Source: CAZDDI01 sp964504195
Lineage (GTDB): Bacteria; Chloroflexota; Anaerolineae; B4-G1; SLSP01
Direction: 5' to 3'
DNA length: 64,000 nucleotides
NCBI GenBank assembly: GCA_964504195.1
Contig: CAZDDI010000013.1
Coordinates: 1 to 64,000, forward strand
Shown here: piece by piece, positions 57,593 to 64,000 of the stretch
Numbering within the stretch: position 1 is the stretch's first letter
Layout: each line of letters starts with the position of its first letter
Made by a program: the position numbers and the translations under genes
The notes under the pieces: generated by a model
What the model saw: the letters and a program-made list of their open reading frames with translations, nothing else
Database searches by the model: none
Told to the model about the DNA's origin: nothing

Positions 57593-58231
57593 TCAGCGTG
57601 AGTAGAACTCGACGATTAATTGCTCCTGCACAGGAACATCAATCTCTTGCCGAGCAGGCATCGCCAAGACCCGGCCTTTCAAAGTATCCGCATCCAGACT
57701 CAGCCAATTAGGCACAGTGCGCTTTCCTAACAAATCCACACGATCCTTGAAATAATCGGAACGGCGGCTTTCGGGGCGCACAACCAATTCATCGTTAGGC
57801 CGTAGCGCAAACGAAGGGATATTAGTCTTGCGGCCATTGACCATAAAGTGACCATGCTGCACCAGTTGACGGGCCTGTGCGCGCGAGTCGGCCAAGCCCA
57901 AACGGTACACAACGTTATCCAACCGTGTCTCCAGTAGAGACAGAAGCGTCTCACCGGTCAACCCGGCACGCCGTTCGGCCTCACGGTAATAGCGGCGAAA
58001 TTGCCGTTCCAACACGCCATAAACCCGGCGGGCCTTCTGCTTCTCGCGCAATTGCAACGCGTAGTCCGAAGGCTTGCGCTTGCGGAAGGACGTATCCTTC
58101 CCATGCTGTCCGGGCGGGTAGCCACGCTGCCCGAAGGGACATTTATCCGTGTAACAACGATCCCCTTTAAGATAGAGCTTCTCGCCTTCACGGCGACAGA
58201 GCTTACATACAGGGCCGGTATATCTTGCCAT
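57593..58231 (-). CDS. rpsD: Ribosomal protein S4, zinc-binding form
   Basis: A 212-residue 30S assembly protein. It keeps the N-terminal zinc ligands (CKLCRREGEKLYLKGDRCYTDKC), so it is the C+ paralogue type. The S4 RNA-binding domain follows (TRLDNVVYRLGLADSRAQARQLVQHGHFMVNGRKTNIPSF). Head-to-tail between rpsK and rpoA. Confidence 0.97.
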   Translation of the reverse strand: MARYTGPVCKLCRREGEKLYLKGDRCYTDKCPFGQRGYPPGQHGKDTSFRKRKPSDYALQLREKQKARRVYGVLERQFRRYYREAERRAGLTGETLLSLLETRLDNVVYRLGLADSRAQARQLVQHGHFMVNGRKTNIPSFALRPNDELVVRPESRRSDYFKDRVDLLGKRTVPNWLSLDADTLKGRVLAMPARQEIDVPVQEQLIVEFYSR

Positions 58232-58249
58232 GCTTTCCTCCCAGCTCGT

Positions 58250-58657
58250 TTAGATGCGCCGCTTTTTGGGCGGACGACAGCCGTTGTGGGGAATGGGGGT
58301 CGTGTCCGTAATCGAACGCACCCGCACCCCACCGGCAGCAATCGCGCGCAACGCGGCTTCGCGGCCCGGGCCGGCCCCTTTGACGAAGGCATCCGCTTCT
58401 TGCAAGCCATCGTTAGTGACCGCGTCTTGTATCACCTTCTCCGCAGCCAGACGGGCCGCGAAAGGCGTGCTCTTGCGTGAGCCTTTGAAACCCGCCGAGC
58501 CTGCGCTGGCCCAGCGCAAGACATCGCCATTCTGATCCGTGACCGTCACAATCGTGTTATTGAAGGTCGAATGAATGTAGATGCGTCCCAGCGGCACGTT
58601 GCGCTTCACGCGACGCGGCGCACGAGCGCGGCGAGTCGTAGTCGTACGTTTAGCCAT
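58250..58657 (-). CDS. rpsK: Ribosomal protein S11
   Basis: A 135-residue 30S protein: GRIYIHSTFNNTIVTVTDQNGDVLRWASAGSAGFKGSRKSTPFAA and SITDTTPIPHNGCRPPKKRRI, the latter the universally conserved end. A short basic Thr/Arg-rich N-terminus. ATG with GGAGG. Confidence 0.97.
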   Translation of the reverse strand: MAKRTTTTRRARAPRRVKRNVPLGRIYIHSTFNNTIVTVTDQNGDVLRWASAGSAGFKGSRKSTPFAARLAAEKVIQDAVTNDGLQEADAFVKGAGPGREAALRAIAAGGVRVRSITDTTPIPHNGCRPPKKRRI

Positions 58658-58709
58658 AAAGCCTCCTCCAGTCCTTCTAAAACCTTTTCTATGCCAATCC
58701 GGCTAAGGA

Positions 58710-59099
58710 TTACTTCTTCTTCGAACCACGCCGCCGGCCGCGACCGGGGACCGTCTTGCGCATGCCGCGCTTGGTGCGCGCATTAGTACGGGTACGTTGC
58801 CCGCGCACCGGTAAGCTGCGTCGGTGGCGCAACCCACGATAAGCGCCCACTTCAATGAGCCGCTTGATATTCATTTGAACTTCGCGCCGCAGATCACCCT
58901 CAACAATGTAATCACGCTCAATGACTTCACGCAAGAGCGCCACATCGCTTTCCGAGAGGTCTTTAACGCGAATCTCCGAGCTAACGCCCGTGCGCTCAAG
59001 AACCTTCTGACTGGCCGATGGCCCAATGCCGTAAATGTAGGTCAGGCCCACCACTACGCGCTTATTTCGGGGCAAGTCAACCCCTGCAATACGTGCCAT
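58710..59099 (-). CDS. rpsM: Ribosomal protein S13
   Basis: A 129-residue 30S protein: MARIAGVDLPRNKRVVVGLTYIYGIGPSASQKVL, YRGLRHRRSLPVRGQRTRTNARTKRG. The start ATG at 59099 follows a GGAGG site. 52 bases before rpsK. Confidence 0.97.
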   Translation of the reverse strand: MARIAGVDLPRNKRVVVGLTYIYGIGPSASQKVLERTGVSSEIRVKDLSESDVALLREVIERDYIVEGDLRREVQMNIKRLIEVGAYRGLRHRRSLPVRGQRTRTNARTKRGMRKTVPGRGRRRGSKKK

Positions 59100-59154
59100 A
59101 CGTTTTCTCCTCCAGCATCGTTACTTAATAACTTCTGTCCGTGGCCCTGCTGCT

Positions 59155-59268
59155 CTACCCCTGGCGCTGCTTGTGCTTAGGGTTGCTGCAGATCACCCGG
59201 ATCACACCCCGCCGCCGAATGATTTTACACTTCGGGCAACGTTTTTTGACAGATGGTGACACCTTCAT
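59155..59268 (-). CDS. rpmJ: Ribosomal protein L36
   Basis: A 37-residue 50S protein: MKVSPSVKKRCPKCKIIRRR, then GVIRVICSNPKHKQRQG. It has the complete zinc set Cys11, Cys14, Cys27 and His32, so it is the zinc-binding form. Lies directly after map; infA, which usually sits between map and rpmJ, is missing here. Confidence 0.95.
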   Translation of the reverse strand: MKVSPSVKKRCPKCKIIRRRGVIRVICSNPKHKQRQG

Positions 59269-59285
59269 TTTCCGACTCCTCTCAT

Positions 59286-60047
59286 TTATAGCCGGGTTAA
59301 TACTTCCGGCTCGCCATCAGTGATGGCGATGGTATTCTCGAAATGTGCAGTGAGTTGACCATTCGCCGAGTATACCGTCCAATGATCTTCCGCAACCACC
59401 GTATGGGGCGTCCCGATCAACACCATCGGCTCAATCGCCAAAGTCATCCCAGATTGCAACCGCAAGCCTTGACCCCGTTGACCGTAATTGAGCACTTGGG
59501 GGTCTTCGTGCAGCTGGCGCCCGATACCGTGTCCGGTATATTCACGAGTGACGTGATAGCCGCACGTTTCCACATACTGCTGAATCGCATGGGAGATGTC
59601 TCCCATCTGTTGCCCCGCGACGGCCTGGGACATACCAGCTTCCAGTGCATCGGCAGTAACCGTCAGTAACGCACGCGCTTCGGACGACACCGCCCCTACG
59701 GCAAAGGTACGCGCCGCATCACCGTGAAAGCCTTTGTAACAGGCTCCGACATCAACCGTGATAATGTCCCCAGCCTCCAGCGCCCGAGCACCTGGAATGC
59801 CATGTACTAGTTCTGCATTAACTGATGCGCAGATAGTTGATGGAAAAGAGTGTGTGCTGTGGGAAGGATACCCCTTAAAAGAGGGGGTAGCGCCCTGCCT
59901 CAGAATCCACTCCTCCGCAATACGGTCTAGCGCACCGGTAGTGATTCCTGGACGAATCCAGTCTTGCATCAGCTCCAACACTTGGGCAACAATGCGCCCA
60001 GCTTCCCGCATGGCGAGCAGCTCCATGGAACGTTTGAGAATTACCAT
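59286..60047 (-). CDS. map: Methionine aminopeptidase, type I
   Basis: A 253-residue dimetal enzyme removing initiator Met. The ligands are visible: Asp in DIITVDVGACYKGFHGDAARTF (two Asp), His in YTGHGIGRQLHEDPQV, Glu in LAIEPM and Glu in TAHFENTIAIT. ATG 60047 chosen; a longer reading to 60110 runs through the promoter and leader hairpin. SD weak. It has its own promoter between secY and map. Confidence 0.95.
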   Translation of the reverse strand: MVILKRSMELLAMREAGRIVAQVLELMQDWIRPGITTGALDRIAEEWILRQGATPSFKGYPSHSTHSFPSTICASVNAELVHGIPGARALEAGDIITVDVGACYKGFHGDAARTFAVGAVSSEARALLTVTADALEAGMSQAVAGQQMGDISHAIQQYVETCGYHVTREYTGHGIGRQLHEDPQVLNYGQRGQGLRLQSGMTLAIEPMVLIGTPHTVVAEDHWTVYSANGQLTAHFENTIAITDGEPEVLTRL

Positions 60048-60066
60048 ATCCGTTTGGCTCGGTGTA

Positions 60067-60107
60067 ACCCGGTCGCGCTTGAGCGCGCACGACCGGGTAT
60101 TATACCA
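60067..60107 (-). promoter_or_regulatory. Promoter and leader hairpin of map
   Basis: ATTATACCA at 60099-60107 reads TGGTATAAT on the minus strand. Just downstream, ACCCGGTCGCGC (60067-60078) pairs with GCGC...CGACCGGGT (to 60097) around TTGA. The hairpin may instead be an end point for secY transcripts, with map restarted from this promoter. Confidence 0.6.
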
Positions 60108-60118
60108 CACTTTTCGGA

Positions 60119-61426
60119 TTAGCGCAGGAAGCCTTCATAGTGCCGCATTAGCAGCTGTGCTTCCAATTGCCGCATCGTATCCACCACCACGCCTACCACA
60201 ATCAACAAACCAGAGCTAGTGATCAGCATGGCTTGCGTCGTCATGAACAGGCCGATGATATATGGCAACACCGCGATTGCACCGAGGAACAAGGCCCCGA
60301 CCAGCGTGATGCGCCGGTAAACATTGTTAATAAACTCTTCCGTCTTCTTGCCCGGACGGATACCTGGAACAAATCCCCCTTGTTTTTGCAACATTTCCGG
60401 CAGGTTCTGCTGCTGCACCATAACATCAGTATAGAAGTAGGTGAAGCCCACGACTGCCAAGAAATAGGGAACCGCATACCAGGGATTGCGGCCTCCGAAG
60501 AAACCAATCGTCCAATCGGCCACAGCGCGCACAGTAGGATTGGTGGTCGCCTGGAAGAATTGTGCTATGACCGCCGGAAAGGTCAAGAACGACTGCGCGA
60601 AAATTAGCGGGATCATGCCTGCGGTATTGACTTTGAGCGGGATATAGGTACTGCCGCCGCCGTAGACTTTCATACCGCGCACGCGCTTGCCATACTGCAC
60701 TTTGATCCGCCGCTCACCTTCTTGCACATAGACAATGACCAACACCGTCAACAAAGTGATGATGATAAAGGCCAGCACTCCCCAGAACTTATCCGAGACT
60801 GAAATCTGGTACAGGTTAGGGAAGATTTGCGAGACAATACCACCAAAGATGATCAGGGACAACCCATTACCTACACCTTGTTCGGTAATGAGCTCGCCCA
60901 TCCACACCGCAAACATCGTGCCAGCGGTCATAGTAAACAACACTGTAAGTGTAGGCAACACTTGTCCAACCCCGAATCCGAAGTTGGGCAAAATCGCGCT
61001 ACCGCCGCCCGCGGTGAAGAGTCGCACCTGACCAAACGCCTGTAAGGCAGCCAGGGGGACCGTCAAGTAAAAGGTCCATTGATTCATCTTGCGTTGCCCG
61101 GCTTCCCCCTCTTCCTTGATCATCTTCTCAAGTTTGGGGAAAATAGGCAACAGCAATTGTAGAACAATTTGCGCTGTCACATACGGATAGACACCGGCCG
61201 CCAACACAGAGAAGTTGGAAATGGCCCCACCCGACAGCAGGTTCAACAGATTGGCAAGTTGAGCAGCTGCTGAAGATTGCTCGAAGAACAGCCGCAGCGC
61301 CTCCCGATCCACGCCCGGCACCGGGATATTGGATGCCAAGCGGAAGATCACCAGGATCAAGATCGTATAGAGAATGCGCCGCCGCAAATCCGGCAACTTC
61401 AACGCATTGCGCAGGGCTTCAATCAT
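60119..61426 (-). CDS. secY: Preprotein translocase subunit SecY
   Basis: A 435-residue channel protein with ten hydrophobic helices: ILYTILILVIFRLASNIPVPGVD, NLLSGGAISNFSVLAAGVYPYVTAQIVLQLL, GIVSQIF, FTYFYTDVMVQQQNLPEMLQKQGGFVPGIRPGKKTEEFI. Placed after rplO as usual. The adk gene that normally follows secY is absent; map comes next. Confidence 0.97.
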   Translation of the reverse strand: MIEALRNALKLPDLRRRILYTILILVIFRLASNIPVPGVDREALRLFFEQSSAAAQLANLLNLLSGGAISNFSVLAAGVYPYVTAQIVLQLLLPIFPKLEKMIKEEGEAGQRKMNQWTFYLTVPLAALQAFGQVRLFTAGGGSAILPNFGFGVGQVLPTLTVLFTMTAGTMFAVWMGELITEQGVGNGLSLIIFGGIVSQIFPNLYQISVSDKFWGVLAFIIITLLTVLVIVYVQEGERRIKVQYGKRVRGMKVYGGGSTYIPLKVNTAGMIPLIFAQSFLTFPAVIAQFFQATTNPTVRAVADWTIGFFGGRNPWYAVPYFLAVVGFTYFYTDVMVQQQNLPEMLQKQGGFVPGIRPGKKTEEFINNVYRRITLVGALFLGAIAVLPYIIGLFMTTQAMLITSSGLLIVVGVVVDTMRQLEAQLLMRHYEGFLR

Positions 61427-61450
61427 GGAATTGCCTCCATCCAGTCTGAG

Positions 61451-61933
61451 TTAGCGAGTACGATAGCCGCCCCGCTGCCAGGGCAACAGTTCTACCTGCC
61501 CCCCAGCGGCTTCGATCTGGGCACGCGCACTTTCAGAAATACGATGAACGCGCAGGGTAAGAGCGTGGGGCAATTCGCCCCGGCCCAACACCACCACCAA
61601 ATCGCTTTCTTTTTTGATCAACCCGCACGCGGCCAAAGTTTGCGGAGAGACTTCAGCCCCCGCCTCAAATCGTTCGGCCAGTTGATCCAAATTGATTACT
61701 TTGAATTCAACACGCCAGGGGTTGAAAAACCCTACACCACGAGCAAAGGGGAGCTTGCGTATCAGAGGCAGCTGCCCGCCCTCAAAGTAAGGGCGCACAC
61801 CACCACCACTTCGCGCATTCTGTCCTTTGGTACCCCGACCAGCGGTCTTGCCTTGCCCAGCGGAAATACCCCGCCCAACACGGCGCTTACGCTTTTTGGA
61901 ACCCTCAGCGGGTTGTAAATCATGTAGTTTCAT
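61451..61933 (-). CDS. rplO: Ribosomal protein L15
   Basis: A 160-residue 50S protein: MKLHDLQPAEGSKKRKRRVGRGISAGQGKTAGRGTKGQNARSGG is the typical basic, Gly-rich start. FEGGQLPLIRKLPFARG follows, and the globular C-terminal half ends in GGQVELLPWQRGGYRTR. Confidence 0.97.
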   Translation of the reverse strand: MKLHDLQPAEGSKKRKRRVGRGISAGQGKTAGRGTKGQNARSGGGVRPYFEGGQLPLIRKLPFARGVGFFNPWRVEFKVINLDQLAERFEAGAEVSPQTLAACGLIKKESDLVVVLGRGELPHALTLRVHRISESARAQIEAAGGQVELLPWQRGGYRTR

Positions 61934-61945
61934 TGCTCTCTCCCG

Positions 61946-62140
61946 CTATGCCTGTTCAACTTCCTCGACGAGAAGCAGGTGTGAGACTGCATTGATCATA
62001 CCCCGCACAACGGGGGTATCACGATGCTCAACAACCTGATTCATCTTGCGCAACCCTAGCGACCGCACGGTACGCTTCTGTCGCAACGTGTAGCCAATCG
62101 GGCTGCGCACCAGCTTTACACGCAGCAGTTTCTCTTCCAT
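61946..62140 (-). CDS. rpmD: Ribosomal protein L30
   Basis: A 64-residue 50S protein: LRVKLVRSPIGYTLRQKRTVRSLGLRKMNQVVEHRDTPVVRGMINAVSHLL. Start ATG 62140 shares one base with the rpsE stop (TAATG). Confidence 0.96.
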   Translation of the reverse strand: MEEKLLRVKLVRSPIGYTLRQKRTVRSLGLRKMNQVVEHRDTPVVRGMINAVSHLLLVEEVEQA

Positions 62141-62685
62141 TACGCCTTTCTCCTCAGCCAGAAGGGCATCACCCGAGCCTCAGGCACACCACGGTCTTCC
62201 GCCACCTGCTCAACCCAGCGTAATTTATTTAGCGCATCCATGGTGGCCTGCGCAACATTCACCTGGGTCGCACTGCCCTGTGACTTGGTCAACACATCCC
62301 GTACCCCAACCGCTTCCAACAACGCGCGCACACCACCACCCGCGATCACGCCAGTACCATGGGATGCCGGACGTAAGAAAACTCTCGCCCCACCACAACG
62401 ACCCGTAATCTCGTGAGGAATAGTGCTGCCTTCCAGAGCAATGGGGTGCATATCGCGCCGGGCGCGCTCAGTCGCCTTGGCAATAGCATCCGGCACATTT
62501 CGGGCCTTCCCAATCCCCAGGCCCACTTGGCCCTTGTTATCGCCCACAATGGCAACAACACGGAAGTGGAAGGTACGCCCACCTTTGACAACTTTAGCAA
62601 CGCGGGCAATATCTACCACGCGCTCATCCAGTTCTTCCTGCTCTTCTGCAAAGCCTTCTCGATCCCGAAGGTTTTTCCTTTCCAT
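62140..62685 (-). CDS. rpsE: Ribosomal protein S5
   Basis: A 181-residue 30S accuracy protein: ERVVDIARVAKVVKGGRTFHFRVVAIVGDNKGQVGLGIGKA (written here DERVVDIARVAKV), and GTGVIAGGGVRALLEAVGVRDVLTKSQGS. The ATG at 62685 is preferred, with GGGAGG 5 bases upstream; the TTG one codon earlier is too close. Confidence 0.97.
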   Translation of the reverse strand: MERKNLRDREGFAEEQEELDERVVDIARVAKVVKGGRTFHFRVVAIVGDNKGQVGLGIGKARNVPDAIAKATERARRDMHPIALEGSTIPHEITGRCGGARVFLRPASHGTGVIAGGGVRALLEAVGVRDVLTKSQGSATQVNVAQATMDALNKLRWVEQVAEDRGVPEARVMPFWLRRKA

Positions 62686-62702
62686 CAATGCCTCCCAGCG
62701 GC

Positions 62703-63071
62703 TCAGAAGTCCAGGCCGGCTTTACGAGCCGCCTCGGCCAACGTCTTCACACGGCCGTGGTATTTATACCCGGCGCGGTCGAACACGACCTGTTCGATGC
62801 CTTTTGCCAACGCCCGCTCAGCGAGCAGCTTGCCCACGGCCTGCGCCTGTTCCGTCTTCTTCATACCTGCCAGCTCCGCTACCAGGGCTTTATCCATAGT
62901 GGATGCCGCCGCCAGCGTGTGACCCACGCTATCATCAATGATCTGCGCATAAATATGATGTAGACTACGGAATACATTCAGGCGTGGACGTTCTGGCGTC
63001 CCCACGACCTTTTTACGGACGTGAAGACGACGCCGTTCGCGGGCTTTATAACGATTAACTTCCGGTTTCAT
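62703..63071 (-). CDS. rplR: Ribosomal protein L18
   Basis: A 122-residue 50S protein binding 5S rRNA: RRRLHVRKKVVGTPERPRLNVFRSLHHIYAQIIDD, VGKLLAERALAKGIEQVVFDRAGYKYHGRVKTLAEAARKAGLDF. Confidence 0.97.
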   Translation of the reverse strand: MKPEVNRYKARERRRLHVRKKVVGTPERPRLNVFRSLHHIYAQIIDDSVGHTLAAASTMDKALVAELAGMKKTEQAQAVGKLLAERALAKGIEQVVFDRAGYKYHGRVKTLAEAARKAGLDF

Positions 63072-63112
63072 ATTTCACCCTCAGTACCACGCTTAAAAAT
63101 TAGGGAAGCGGT

Positions 63113-63655
63113 TTAACCCTTCCCGGATTTACCGGCCTTGCGCCGGACAATCTCACCCTGATAGCGGATGCCCTTGCCCAGGTAAGGCTCCACAGGACGC
63201 CAGCCGCGAATCTCAGCAGCCAACTGTCCCACCACTTGCTTGTCAATTCCACGCACGGTGACGCTATTAGCGCGAGGATTCACCTCAAATACCACGTCCG
63301 CTGGCGCGGGAATTACCACAGGATGTGAATATCCCAAGTTGAGCACCAATGTCGAACCCTGCAATTCAGCCTTGTAGCCGGTTCCGCTGATTTCCAGAGT
63401 AATCGCATAGCCCTCGGTCACACCCACGACCATATTGTTCAAAAGAGCACGGCTCAGCCCATGCAAGGCACGGTTTTGCCGCTCATCATTAGGGCGCTGT
63501 ACAGATAATACATTCTCTTCCAGAACAATTGTCATGTTCGGGTGAAAGGTCTGCGACAGCTGCCCCTTAGGCCCTTTGACCGTAACTTGTGGGCCATCAA
63601 ACTGCACAGTTACACCGGCCGGCACCGGAATCGGCATTCTACCAATCCGCGACAC
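63113..63655 (-). CDS. rplF: Ribosomal protein L6
   Basis: A 180-residue 50S protein: SRIGRMPIPVPAGVTVQFDGPQVTVKGPKGQLSQTF, NMVVGVTEGY, and the end WRPVEPYLGKGIRYQGEIVRRKAGKSGKG. The GTG at 63655 is chosen because GGAGG lies 5 bases upstream; an ATG at 63706 lies inside the end of rpsH. Confidence 0.97.
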   Translation of the reverse strand: MSRIGRMPIPVPAGVTVQFDGPQVTVKGPKGQLSQTFHPNMTIVLEENVLSVQRPNDERQNRALHGLSRALLNNMVVGVTEGYAITLEISGTGYKAELQGSTLVLNLGYSHPVVIPAPADVVFEVNPRANSVTVRGIDKQVVGQLAAEIRGWRPVEPYLGKGIRYQGEIVRRKAGKSGKG

Positions 63656-63671
63656 AGCTACCTCCTTCAGG

Positions 63672-64000
63672 CTACCAAATGTAGCAAATGACCTCGCCGC
63701 CCACATTGAGGCGCCGGGCCTGTTGCCCGGTCAAGACCCCCTTGGGCGTTGAAAGGATAGAAATACCCATCCCACTGCGTACCCAGGGAATCTCTTGCGC
63801 TGGCGTATAAATACGCCGTCCAGGCTTACTCACGCGCTTCAAACCGGTGATAACAGGCCGTTGGTGCTTGAGATCACCCACATACTTCAAGTGAACGATC
63901 AGGTGTGGTTGTGGTTTATCGTTGGTTACCTGGTAAGCCTGCACATAGCCTTCTTCTTTGAGAATTTTAGCAATCGCCACTTTAATTTTAGATGACGGCA
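63672..64000 (-). CDS. rpsH: Ribosomal protein S8, N-terminus cut by window end
   Basis: About 109 codons of a 130-residue 30S protein. PSSKIKVAIAKILKEEGYVQAYQV is followed by the conserved C-terminal RRIYTPAQEIPWVRSGMGISILSTPKGVLTGQQARRLNVGGEVICYIW. The first 20 or so residues (the usual DPIADMLTRIRNA) lie beyond base 64000. Confidence 0.96.
   Translation of the reverse strand, partial: PSSKIKVAIAKILKEEGYVQAYQVTNDKPQPHLIVHLKYVGDLKHQRPVITGLKRVSKPGRRIYTPAQEIPWVRSGMGISILSTPKGVLTGQQARRLNVGGEVICYIW

Overview
The window reads as a chromosomal segment of a Chloroflexota bacterium, most likely class Anaerolineae or a relative. This is inferred, not proven, from four things. There is an N-type F1Fo ATPase operon. 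An FMN riboswitch precedes a RibX/RibY-type ABC transporter. A secreted protein ends in a YLPLVL-like tail. The intergenic spacers are full of palindromic and iterated-word repeats. GC content looks moderately high, genes are dense, and most starts have a good Shine-Dalgarno (SD) sequence. No tRNA, rRNA, CRISPR array or prophage was seen.

Layout. 0.1-8 kb: SWIM/SNF2 helicase, a secreted clostripain-like protease with carboxypeptidase-regulatory-like repeats, and a secreted protein of unknown function. 8-10 kb: a TPR/winged-helix regulator. 10-18 kb: an N-type ATPase operon on the minus strand (atpDCQRBEFA, a DarA-like cyclic-di-AMP receptor, atpG). It is interrupted between atpR and atpB by a multi-hairpin repeat that itself carries a small MITE. 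18.5-22.6 kb: PspC protein, TatA/TatB/TatC, and two paralogous zinc-ribbon membrane proteins. 22.8-31.8 kb: metabolic genes (aldo/keto reductase, homoserine-dehydrogenase-like, phosphodiesterase, NAD(P)HX repair, flavodiiron protein, LacI regulator), with a second multi-hairpin repeat and an orphan structured RNA resembling an IscB omega-RNA (HEARO). 31.9-34.3 kb: a half-size EamA protein and two repeat-containing lipoproteins. 34.5-38 kb: glnA behind a predicted Gln-codon leader-peptide attenuator, then NUDIX, nth and a PH-like membrane protein. 38.2-41.6 kb: dnaA, a receiver protein and a GAF histidine kinase. 41.6-44.5 kb: FMN riboswitch plus flavin-type ABC transporter. 44.6-48.9 kb: frameshifted AbiEii-like toxin, its partner, GH36 glycosidase and Rieske oxygenase. 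49-52.9 kb: FTR/rubredoxin fusion and glutaredoxin, an ArsR-controlled metal efflux ATPase, and a CPPC thioredoxin. 52.9-64 kb: mazG, then the 3' half of the S10-spc-alpha ribosomal cluster, running from rpsH (cut by the window end) to rpsI.

Most notable. (1) A leader ORF with four clustered Gln codons, an intrinsic terminator and an alternative pairing lies upstream of glnA. It fits ribosome-mediated attenuation by glutamine supply. (2) A c-di-AMP receptor gene sits inside an ATP synthase operon. (3) An omega-RNA-like element lacks its nuclease gene. (4) A MITE with terminal inverted repeats and a target duplication can be recognised by comparing two copies of its host repeat within the window. 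(5) Intergenic spacers carry iterated 7-11-nt words that often fold into terminator-like hairpins.
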